Positions 54,727 through 64,000 of a DNA stretch of 64,000 bases are shown piece after piece (positions within the stretch are counted from its first letter, which is position 1; each line of letters opens with the position of its first letter). The stretch is from Gonocerus acuteangulatus (Eukaryota; Arthropoda; Insecta; Hemiptera; Coreidae). The translations under genes were made by a program, and so were the position numbers. Below the pieces are notes generated by a model. It had not been told where the DNA came from. It did no database searches and worked only from the letters and a program-made list of their open reading frames with translations. The stretch covers positions 156,015,773-156,079,772 of the forward strand of contig OX328123.1 of assembly GCA_946811695.1 (NCBI GenBank), read 5' to 3'.

Positions 54727-55330
54727 GATACTTCTTGGTCATACCCTGTACTACAGGGCCTGTAGTACCTGAAAGTAATATTGATGTGGTCCTTATGTTG
54801 TCAGTGTCGTTGGTTCCAATGTCTATTTGCTTCTTGGTCATACCCTGTACTACAGGGCCTGTAGTACCTGTAAGTAATATTAATGTGGTCCTTATGTTGT
54901 CAGTGTCGTTGGTTCCAATGTCTATTTGCTTCTTGGTCATACCATGTACTACAGGGCCTGTAGTACCTGTATGTAATATTGATGTGGTCCTTATGTTGTC
55001 AGTGTCGTTGGTTCCAATGTCTATTTGCTTCTTGGTCATACCCTGTACTACAGGGCCTGTAGTACCTGTATGTAATATTGATGTGGTCCTTATGTTGTCA
55101 GTGTCGTTGGTTCCAATGTCTATTTGCTTCTTGGTCATACCCTGTACTACAGGGCCTGTAGTACCTGTACGTAATATTGATGTGGTCCTTATGTTGTCAG
55201 TGTCGTTGGTTCCAATGTCTATTTGCTTCTTGGTCATACCCTGTACTACAGGGCCTGTAGTACCTGTATGTAATATTGATGTGGTCCTTATGTTGTCAGT
55301 ATCGTTGGTTCCAATGTCTATTTGCTTGTT
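54727..55330. repeat. 99-bp tandem repeat, about 6 copies, open on both strands
   Basis: Period 99 bp (33 codons), so frames stay open: 200 codons on plus and 172 on minus. Minus unit: MTKKQIDIGTNDTDNIRTTS + ILHTGTTGPVVQG. It lies immediately upstream of the LINE tail on the minus strand. A short inverted repeat (CTACAGG-CCTGTAG) sits in each unit. Not considered a gene: lack of a unique N-terminus and both-strand openness point to repeat geometry. Confidence 0.9.
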
Positions 55331-56652
55331 TTTCTAGATGTCTCATGGGTACCTCTCGAAAAGCTTCTTGTCCTTTCCTTAAAGGATTCTTTACTCCCGT
55401 CAGCCACTAGTGTCTCAGCCTCCTGAACCATCCTAGGCGAGGAGGAGCTTTGCCTGGTCCAATGTGAAGTTCAGATGCAGCATGAATTTGGGATTAGCAA
55501 ACCTTAACAAGGCAAGCTTCTAACTTCTAGAAAAACTGCGTCACGCAAAGAAGATACAGTTAACGTTAATAAAAAGAATTTTTTTTTTTTTGTTTCTTTC
55601 TATTTGTGCATAATATCAGTATTTTCTGGAAAAAATTGTTTAACAATGCTATCTATGGATTTTAATGTGAACTAAAGGAATTAAGTTTCATTGGTATAGC
55701 TCTGACCATTTTATATACAAGTTTTTTTTTTTTTTTTTTTTTGTTTTTTTTTTTTTTTTTTTTTATGTTCTTGCCCAATTTTATTGTATTCCATATTACT
55801 ACCTTTTCTTTTCTTGTTAACTGCGGACATTTAAATTGGTTTTGTTCTTGACTAAATTTGAGCAAATCCCCTTTGTTGCGGAGCTCTTGAAATAAATATT
55901 TGTTTGTTTTCTTAGTATCTATTTTAGAGTATTCTTAAGAGTTTTATTGTTCTCAACAGCGGCCTCTCAATGTTAGCTGCTGTTTTCGCTTCTTCGTCTG
56001 CCCGTTTAAATTGTATATGTATGTCCATATGTTAAAGCTTTAATGCTTGCTGTCATTATATCCCGGAAGCCTACATTTTTTGAAGGTGTTAAATTTAGGT
56101 CTTTTGTCTATTTAAATAAAAAATATTCTATAAAAATCATTAATTATATTTATATATTCCTGCCCCTTCCTGGACGTTTCTTGCCTGATAGTTCAAAATT
56201 TACGCCAAGTAAATATCGCCTTACGATTGTATGAAAAATGCGATTGCATGAAAAGCCATTAATGCACAACAAATGCTATGGTAAAATACTCCGTATTATC
56301 TTCTATTAATTCGGTAAATGTAGCAACGTATAGAAGTGGTTTCATAAGGAATTAATTCCTTAATTTCAATTACAGTTTCAGCAATTTCCTCAAAACCGCG
56401 AATTTAGCTTTTGAGTAATTTCAATCTGTGACTGATAGCCGTACTCCTGCGAACACGAGTATTCCACATTCTGGCAGGTTGATGATCAAACCCTTATTTG
56501 CAGTTCTTGTTTGATCTCTACATAGACATCCACATGCAGCCCTGACTTACCCCTCAGATGAATATGTATAGAAGCAAGTAGTGTGGGGAAACTCTTCAAA
56601 CAAACAGATGTTTCCATTCCTTATATACATATGAGCAATTAACATATAGCAT
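55331..56652. other. Mostly unrecognised
   Basis: T-runs at 55,573 and 55,723-55,765 (possible minus-strand retroposon tail). No coding family recognised. Confidence 0.3.
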
Positions 56653-56848
<196 letters not shown>

Positions 56849-57093
56849 TTATAAAATCGTCTTATAAAAAAGAGTCTTATAAAATGGAAAATGAGATTAT
56901 TAGAGCCTAATATTTGAATTACTTGTTATGTGAATGCTATATGATAATTGGTCATATGTATATAAGAAATGGAAAAATATGTCACTTTTTAATTTGCTGT
57001 TTTTAATAACATTTAATAGAAAAATGAGTAGTATTTCAGTAAGATAAGAAGACAGTGCAAAAACTGTCATTACTAATGACAATTGGGATATGG

Positions 57094-57138
57094 GGGCGCG
57101 GAATCGCTCTAAGATGACGCAGTTACAGCGTGTCGGAT
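57094..57138 (-). mobile_element. Family A 5' end fragment
   Basis: Minus strand TCCGACACGCTGTAACTGCG then TCATCTTAGAGCGATTCCGC. Confidence 0.55.
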
Positions 57139-57159
57139 TTTTTTTTTTTTTTTTTTTTT

Positions 57160-57918
57160 AGCACTTTCCTTCGAAGGAAAGGAGCTATTGAGGTTGGACT
57201 CATGACGGAATTTTTGAAAAATTTCTTCAAATCTTTATCGATCCTACCTAGTAGACACCGGTTCATTAGGGGGGGGGGGGGTTTACTCCGGACCCAAAAT
57301 ACCAATTCGCCACTACCAGCCGTGATTTTTGGTATATTTCGACGAAACTCGGTATTCGAAGTGGTAATCTACAGGTAAGTATGTGTTGTAAAAATAAACT
57401 AAATCGGTTCATTAGAAGGGGGGGTTTACTCTGGACCCAAATTCCTAATATACTCATACCGGTCGTAATTTCTGCTGTATTGAAACGAAACGCATATACG
57501 TCGTGGGTAACTCATGAGAAAGAAGTGTTGTAAAAATGAGCTGAATCGGTCAACCGGAAAGCCGGGGTTTACATTGCCATATATTTCAATAGAAAAGCCC
57601 GCCAGACGTAGGTTCACAAAGCCGGGCGCAAGGAGCGCTTTGTATCTAGAGGGACTGTATCCTGTTCCTGCGTTAGATCAAAATACGATAATATGAGGTT
57701 TTTTGTATTTATTACGTAGTGTAGTAGGTACCGTGTGTAAACATAACTCTGGAAGCAAATTAATAATTGATCAGTTACTGATTACAAATTTAAAAGAGAA
57801 CTATTCATGTTTTTATTTTATTTATGTAGGATATTTTATGCAAATTGTTCTGGAAAGCAGTCTACACTACCCAAATTCTACGGAAAGTGCTTAGTTATGC
57901 AGCTCCTGCGTGACGGAC
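57160..57918 (-). mobile_element. Family B unit 1 of tandem array (deleted)
   Basis: 3' hairpin (AGCACTTTCC-TTCGAAGG...) at 57160, 5' end GTCCGTCACGCAGGAGCTGC at 57918. The block with the (TA)n tract is missing at about 57261. The remainder is nearly identical to unit 2. Confidence 0.75.
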
Positions 57919-57925
57919 TTTTTCT

Positions 57926-58058
57926 TTTAGCACTTTCCTCCGAAGGAAAGTAGCTATTGAGGTTGGACTCATGACGGAAGTTTTGAAAAATTTCTTCAAA
58001 TCTTTATCGATCCTACCTAGTAGACACCGAAAATGACCCCCGTTAAAATTGATATATA

Positions 58059-58116
<58 letters not shown>

Positions 58117-58989
58117 TGTTAACACGATAGCGGCCAGAGTTTTTGTTTTTTCGTCATGAAACTTAGTATATAGCATTCAATTAGCAAACGATTGAAACGA
58201 CGAGAGTCGGTCCACCGGAAGGGGGGGTTTACCCCGAACCCAAAACAATAATTTGACTATGTCAGCCGTACTTGGTATTCGTAGTGGTATTATAGAGAGA
58301 AAAGTGAGATATAAAAATGAACTAAATCGGTTCATTAGAAGGGGGGGTTTACTCCGGACCCACAATACCAATTCGCCACTACCAGCCGTGATTTTTGGTA
58401 TATTTCGACGAAACTCGGTATTCGTAGTGGCAATCTACAGGTAAATACGTGTTGTAAAAATAAACTAAATCGGTTCATTATAAGGGGGGGGGGGGGTTAC
58501 TCTGGACCCAAATTCCTAATATACTCATACCGGTCGTAATTTCTGCTGTATTGAAACGAAACGCATATACGTCGTGGGTAACTCATGAGAAAGAAGTGTT
58601 GTAAAAATGAGCTGAATCGGTCAACCGGAAAGCCGGGGTTTACATTGCCATATATTTCAATAGAAAAGCCCGCCAGACGTAGGTTCACAAAGCCGGGCGC
58701 AAGGAGCGCTTTGTATCTAGAGGGACTGTATCCTGTTCCTGCGTTAGATCAAAATACGATAATATGAGGTTTTTTGTATTTATTACGTAGTGTAGTAGGT
58801 ACCGTGTGTAAACATAACTCTGGAAGCAAATTAATAATTGATCAGTTACTGATTACAAATTTAAAAGAGAACTATTCATGTTTTTATTTTATTTATGTAG
58901 GATATTTTATGCAAATTGTTCTGGAAAGCAGTCTACACTACCCAAATTCTACGGAAAGTGCTTAGTTATGCAGCTCCTGCGTGACGGAC
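57926..58989 (-). mobile_element. Family B unit 2 of tandem array
   Basis: Complete: 3' hairpin at 57926, (TA)n 58060-58112, 5' end at 58989. Separated from units 1 and 3 by only about 7 bases (TTTTTCT). Confidence 0.78.
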
Positions 58990-58996
58990 TTTTTCT

Positions 58997-59129
58997 TTTA
59001 GCACTTTCCTCCGAAGGAAAGTAGCTATTGAGGTTGGACTCATGACGGAAGTTTTGAAAAATTTCTTCAAATCTTTATCGATCCTACCTAGTAGACACCG
59101 AAAATGACCCCCGTTAAAATTGATATATA

Positions 59130-59191
<62 letters not shown>

Positions 59192-60062
59192 TGTTAACAC
59201 GATAGCGGCCAGAGTTTTTGTTTTTTCGTCATGAAACTTAGTATATAGCATTCAATTAGCAAACGATTGAAACGACGAGAGTCGGTCCACCGGAAGGGGG
59301 GGTTTACCCCGAACCCAAAACAATAATTTGACTATGTCAGCCGTACTTGGTATTCGTAGTGGTATTATAGAGAGAAAAGTGAGATATAAAAATGAACTAA
59401 ATCGGTTCATTAGAAGGGGGGGTTTACTCCGGACCCACAATACCAATTCGCCACTACCAGCCGTGATTTTTGGTATATTTCGACGAAACTCGGTATTCGT
59501 AGTGGCAATCTACAGGTAAATACGTGTTGTAAAAATAAACTAAATCGGTTCATTATAAGGGGGGGGGGGTTACTCCGGACCCAAATTACTAATATACTCA
59601 TACCGGTCGTAATTTCTGCTGTATTGTAACGAAACGCATATACGTCGTGAGTAACTCATGAGAAAGAAGTGTTGTAAAAATGAGCTGAATTGGTCAATCG
59701 GAAAGCGGGGGTTTAATTTGTAATATATTTCAATAGAAAAGCCCGCCAGACGTAGGTTCACAAAGCCGGGCGCAAGGAGCGCTTTGTATCTAGAGGGACT
59801 GTATCCTGTTCCTGCGTTAGATCAAAATACGATAATATGAGGTTTTTTGTATTTATTACGTTGTGTAATAGGTACCATGTGTAAACATAACTCTGGAAGC
59901 AAACTAATAATTGATCAGTTACTCATTACAAATTTAAAAGAGAACTATTCATGTTTTTATTTTATTTATGTAGGATATTTTAAGCAAATTTTTCTTCAAA
60001 GCAGTCTACACTACCCAAATTCTGAGGAAAGTGCTTAGTTATGCAGCTCCTGCGTGACGGCT
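58997..60062 (-). mobile_element. Family B unit 3 of tandem array
   Basis: Complete: 3' hairpin at 58997, (TA)n about 59131-59189, 5' end near 60062. Its 3' half is almost identical to unit 2, its 5' half more diverged. Confidence 0.78.
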
Positions 60063-60610
60063 TTTTTTAAAATTTATTTGAATTAAAATAAAATAAATAT
60101 TTTAGGTTAAAAAAGTGAGTAAATGAGAAACGTATTTGTAATTGTGTTTTCGTAGAGCGAAAGTAGAGAAGGCGGAGGCAGTAATTTACATTTAGGATTT
60201 TCTCTTCTAAACTTGGTCAGTTTACTGATGTTCTCAGTTTCCTATGCTTTGTGGCGACTAAAATCTTGCTTTACTTTAAAATTTCATTTTATGTTTTCTA
60301 TTTTACAGGTAAGTGAATCAAGGGCCATAGAATTGATTGGTTTAGAAGCAATCTTGAGTTAGCGTTTCCAAGTAAGTTTCTTTAGATTTTTAAGTTATTA
60401 TTTAGTCTCTTTATTAGTTTACACCATACTAAGAGGTATATTCAATGAAGAACTAACCTTTGTATCAATCATGAAGGAATGTTTGAAAAATTTGTTTAAA
60501 TACTCATAATTTCTATATTCTGAAAGGTATATTCTAAAAGGTTTATTCTGTTGGGTGCATTCTAAAAGGTAGGTTCTGTTGGGTATATATGTTAGTGATG
60601 AGCAGCTGAC
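60063..60610. other. Unrecognised spacer
   Basis: Contains a 17-bp motif repeated near 60,525-60,580 (ATTCTAAAAGGT...TTCTGTTGGGT). No gene seen. Confidence 0.3.
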
Positions 60611-61010
60611 TCAATAGTCGGAGAGCTGATAACGTACGTTTCATGAAGTGTTTTATGAACCTTGAAATTTTGCTATAATGTACCTCTTGGGTAGATAAGA
60701 AAGAAATTATATGTTTCCTGGACATATTTTGGAACACCAGATACTGCGCATAGGGGAAAGGTGCAAAAAAATATTGCCCAAAAATAGTGTTTTATTCAGA
60801 AGCCAACTATCATTAATGTAAAAAATTGCAAATTAAGGCAATTTTACAATGAATAATAAATAAGGCAGACGCTTAAGGGGGTTAAAATGTAAATAAGAAA
60901 AAACGAAGTACCGAGTTTTTATTTTTACTATTAAATGAAGTGCTTTATTCACACTGCAGTTTAAACAGCGTCTTCAATAAACATATTTGAAAATAATTAC
61001 AAAAAGGCAG
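60611..61010. mobile_element. Foldback family D, diverged second copy
   Basis: AGTCGGAGAGCTGATAACG, TTTCATGAAGTGTTTTATG, TGGAACACCAGATACTGCGC and GGGGAAAGGTG match 25,120-25,330. The right arm is present only in part (AAAAGGCAGACACTTCTTTA). Confidence 0.65.
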
Positions 61011-61089
61011 ACACTTCTTTAAAAGGGTTTAATTATCAGGAAACATAAAAATAAATGTTGCCTACGATAGGCTGCAATGCACTGCGTGA

Positions 61090-61190
61090 AACCGTAGGAG
61101 TGAAATTCACTCCTACGGTTTCAGTGAAATTCACTCCTACGGTTTCAGTGAAATTCACTCCTACGGTTTGAAATTCACTCCTACTGCGCG
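61090..61190. repeat. 24-bp tandem/palindromic repeat
   Basis: GTGAAATTCACTCCTACGGT + TTCA, about four units; GTGAAATTCAC is itself near-palindromic and the first unit has a reverse-complement partner. Confidence 0.9.
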
Positions 61191-61387
61191 GTGATCTCAT
61201 TCACTCAGTGAACTCCTACAGCTGTCCCGGTTTAAATGGCAGCGCGAATAAAACTCTCATTTAATATTAGGATAAAAACATTTTTTTTAAAACATGTTAT
61301 ACCCATTAAAAGTCGGATTTAAGCCTCCACTGCAAATGAAACTTTAGTTTACTTTAAGTCCATATCTTTGTCTCTAGCCTTTAGGCT

Positions 61388-61613
61388 GCCTATTACCTGG
61401 AAGGCTAGATGACGCGGTTGTATGGGATAGCCTAGCGCCTTAAGTGCAGATCGGCCGTTTATCAGTGTGCACGGGCCTTTGGTTGTGTTGCAAGGCGGAA
61501 GCCTATTACCTGGAGGGCTAGATGACGCGGTTGTATGGGATAGCCTAGCGCCTTAAGTACAGATCGGCCGTTTATCAGTGTGCACGGGCCTTTGGTTGTG
61601 TTGCAAGGCGGAA
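61388..61613. repeat. 113-bp tandem duplication
   Basis: GCCTATTACCTGGARGGCTA starts at 61388 and 61501; the two copies differ at two or three bases. Confidence 0.95.
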
Positions 61614-61769
61614 GGTTGGGAGGTGCATATTTTCTAAAAACATTGATGTCAAGGACCGGGCGAACATAATGAAACAGTACCTTCAGGCTGCCCAACCTTA
61701 CGTTTTCTACAGGGGTAGTAGCGAAGGGTTCATAAACACAGATAAACGGCCGAGGTTTACCCCGTGTGC

Positions 61770-62060
61770 CATGGGCGTATATAAGGGGGGGTCTGAGGGG
61801 GCTGCAGCACCCCCCCCCCCCCCCCCCCCCCGAAATTTTGATTTGATGGGAAAAACTTGTCGTAAAACCCTTAAAAATAAATTAAATAAGATCACTTAGT
61901 TCATAAAAAATATTTTATTTTACGTGTAATTGCGTTTTAGTTGCCTAAAACTATTCCAAGCTCTAAATTTTTAGTATTCCATGCACCGGAAATGGTCTCA
62001 GCCCCCCTCCCCCGAAATTTTCCCAGCCCCTCCCGAAATGATTTTCTATATAAGCCCATG
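61770..62060. mobile_element. 291-bp MITE with 8-bp TSD
   Basis: Ends CATGGGCGTATATAAGG and (inverse) CATGGGCTTATATAGAA. Exact target duplication CCGTGTGC at 61762-61769 and 62061-62068. Sub-terminal C-runs and GAAATTTT occur at both sides. hAT-type by TSD length. Confidence 0.75.
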
Positions 62061-62068
62061 CCGTGTGC

Positions 62069-62492
62069 TGAACACTTTCCTCAAACGATATTTCGTCGAA
62101 AGATAATTCTCTTTGCATTTCACTTGGTTCAGGTGTTTCTTCGATAGAAACATTTTGGGATACATCATCAGAAACCTCATCGTCATCCGAAGAAAACTCC
62201 GCTTCACTTTCAGAAGTAGGTAGGGTTTAGTTAGGCTGAGTAGGAAGTTAAAGTGACCAAAGTAAAGTCCTATGCCCCCTATCGGCTTTGAAGGACACTG
62301 CAGCTTCTATAAACAGCCTAAAGATGGCAATACTGATATAATCAGCGTAAAGGCTAGATGCCCAAGACGTATACGGAGTTTTGGGGGTCTAATTTGCGAA
62401 GACCACATCCAGTTACTTGTTATCATTAGCTTTTCTATTGGCCTATTTCTAATGGGCAATTCTACTGGATGTTGCTGGTAGTAAAGTAACCT
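62069..62492. other. Unrecognised spacer
   Basis: Includes sequence of the type AAAGTAACCTTTAACACG, also near 35,895 in reverse. No gene seen. Confidence 0.3.
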
Positions 62493-62826
62493 TTAACACG
62501 TTAACTGCGGTGACCCCGGGGTTCATGTACCGCATATAACGTATCTGCGGTGTCATTTTCAAAAGGTCATTACCTCAGTGCGGCTGATATTTTTCACGTT
62601 TTTATGAATAATTTTAATAGTAATCACAAATGGAGCCAATAGCGCGTTTGTTTTGTTTGAAGTAACAAAGAGAAATCATGCATTTTATCATACATGCCCC
62701 CGGGGGCATATGCCGCACTGGAGACATAACTTCTTTCATCCAGCGCGGTGCTTGCCCGTAATCCACGCAAGATTTAATAATAATAATAGTGATAACCAAA
62801 TGATAATGGATAATTATACATTAAAA

Positions 62827-63000
62827 AGTCTGACTCCAAGGAACTGCGTCATCTTTGCGCTGTTCCATTCATGTCCCTTGTGCTATAGTAAAGGAATAGA
62901 AGCAGTTATTTCGTAGGATTTGATCTTTCGTTAAAAATATAAAATAAAATCTCAAAGAGAAGGAAGTGTAAGGTAACATACAGTTATAAAACCGGATGGG
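62827..63000 (+). mobile_element. Family A 5' fragment in piggyBac
   Basis: GTCTGACTCCAAGGAACTGC, TCATCTTTGCGCTGTTCC and the family interior, then stops. Confidence 0.6.
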
Positions 63001-63033
63001 CCTAGAAGGGAAAAAAAGAAGAGTCTGAATTGG

Positions 63034-63303
63034 GTGTTAACAAATTTACGAAACAGCATGTCCATCAGGGAGGTTACGAAAAAAGTCAGGCGTGTTATAA
63101 GTTATTGTGACTCGTGCCCCAATAATCCAGGGCTTTGCTTAGACTGGTGCCCCAATAATCCAGGGCTTTCCTTAGACTGGTGCCCCAATAATCCAGGGCT
63201 TTGCTTAGACTGGTGCCCCAATAATCCAGGGCTTTGCTTAGACTGGTGCCCCAATAATCCAGGGCTTTGCTTAGACTGTTTCAATAGACATCATAAGAAT
63301 TAG
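63034..63303 (+). pseudogene. piggyBac transposase C-terminal Cys-rich domain with repeat expansion
   Basis: Frame: MSIREVTKKVRRVISYCDSC, then five units of CPNNPGLCLDW-type, the last leading to C-F-N-R-H-H-K-N and stop. piggyBac transposases end in a cross-brace zinc-binding domain whose last part is R-x-x-x-x-C-x-x-C-x-x-x-P-x-LC-x-x-CF-x-x-[YH]-H. Here the C-x-x-x-x-P-x-L-C segment is repeated five times in frame (33 bp each), with one unit having Ser for Cys. Catalytic Asp residues and the first half of the Cys-rich domain are missing, so it is not functional. It lies 480 bp inside the right TTAA end, on the expected strand. Confidence 0.75.
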
Positions 63304-63785
63304 TGCCTTTATTAGGATGAACATTGAGAATTCGGGATAGATTTATTTGAACTAAATTAAAATACTTTTTTAATATTGTACTTTTTTTGTATTGTATTGT
63401 TGTCTAATGTATACTGTAATAATGTTGTTTAAAGTGATACTAATTTATTTACTTATATTAGAACAATAGAATATTCCGTATATTTGTAAAATACATTTTT
63501 TTAATTATTTAGAATGTTTTTATTTGATCATATTTCCAGATCCTCCTCCTGCTTTGAATGTATATTTCCTGATGTTAGATGCAATGATTCTGCGAAAAAT
63601 TAGTGAATTATCTCTTTCCTTCTGATTGCTAGACGTCGATAAATAAGAGCATACAGATAGGAAGATACAGATAGGATGCCCCCGGGGGGCATGTAACGCA
63701 TATGAGGAATAATGCTGCACATGCCCCCGAGGGCATGTACAACATACAGCAAGATTATGGCCAAACAACAGCCGGACATAACGTG

Positions 63786-64000
63786 TTAACACTCAAGTCA
63801 ATCCAACTGGCAAAAATTAATATAATTCTATTAATTTTAGCGAGTTGGATTGACTAGAGTTTTGATATCTTCTTGCGCGCACGTAGCGAGCGGAAACACA
63901 TAGCACGTATGCCCATAATGCGAAATAAATTTAAATATGTTATAGAACCACTGGAGAAAAAAAATCGGTGAGGAGGCTCCTAAAATTTTCATTTGCCATT
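63786..64000. mobile_element. Foldback E-related fragment
   Basis: CAATCCAACTGGC ... GCGAGTTGGATTG forms a hairpin around AATTAATATAATTCTATTAA, followed by AGAGTTTTGATATCTTCTTG and GAGCGGAAACAC, as in 35,640-35,760 and 29,870-29,960. Runs off the window. Confidence 0.55.

Larger units (their letters stand above)
62497..63785 (+). mobile_element. Decayed piggyBac-like element
   Basis: TTAA at 62493-62496 and 63786-63789. TIRs CACGTTAACTGCGG and (inverse) CACGTTATGTCCGG share CACGTTA and the CGG motif; TTAACACGTT is the common start of many insect piggyBac-like elements. Sub-terminal palindromes CATGCCCCCGGGGGCAT type occur at 62,694, 63,676 and 63,720. The interior holds the transposase C-terminus and a family A fragment (62,827-63,000); the catalytic domain is gone. 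Confidence 0.75.

Noticed and set aside
54719..55337. 200-codon membrane-like protein on plus strand
   Set aside because: Period of 99 bp keeps both strands open; no unique N-terminus or flanking coding sequence.

Overview
This is a eukaryotic, AT-rich, intergenic-type window made almost wholly of transposable elements, their debris, minisatellites and microsatellites. No complete host gene, operon, rRNA, tRNA gene or CRISPR array can be supported. The element mix is: Jockey/I-type LINE tails with RNase H, an RTE-type reverse transcriptase, Penelope-like elements with GIY-YIG domains, tRNA-headed SINEs, DINE-1/Helentron-like elements, and piggyBac, hAT and Transib-like relics. It points to an arthropod, most likely an insect. 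I cannot name the taxon. Longest open frames are byproducts of tandem repeats or decayed transposon genes. || Layout. 0-1.2 kb: RNase H tail of a LINE. 1.25-4.77 kb: two Helentron-like family A elements, tail to tail, with a SINE and a LINE scrap, then a possible zinc-finger exon end. 5-13.3 kb: RNase H scrap, family A pieces, a two-module repeat duplicated at a distance, a family B Helentron-like copy split by a LINE tail, and a 38-bp array. 13.9-16.5 kb: family A copy carrying a Penelope insertion. 17.3-18.4 kb: 41-bp minisatellite of 26 units. 18.8-20.2 kb: element with TA target duplication. 20.2-24.2 kb: family A pieces including a 1.4-kb palindrome with two SINEs. 24-29 kb: AT-rich, mostly unrecognised. 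29.2-33.1 kb: foldback element, family A copy, Jockey C-terminus, hAT-like element. 33-39 kb: SINEs, 43-bp and 6-bp arrays, family A remnants. 39.5-40.6 kb: minisatellite fused to a Transib-like foldback element. 41.9-44 kb: 124-bp satellite derived from an RTE LINE and the adjoining RTE fragment. 44.48-45.82 kb: Transib-like element whose two ends look like a 23-spacer and a 13-spacer recombination signal. 46.5-50.6 kb: LINE tails and Penelope elements with hammerhead motifs. 51-60 kb: family B elements, including a head-to-tail array. 61.7-63.8 kb: hAT-like MITE and a decayed piggyBac with an in-frame repeat in its cysteine-rich tail. || The elements do not form a pathway. They form a nested insertion record: SINEs and LINE tails sit in Helentron-like copies, a Penelope sits in a Helentron-like copy, a Transib-like end cuts a SINE, and several satellites were seeded from transposon sequence (RTE coding end, LINE RNase H region, Transib-like terminus, piggyBac tail).
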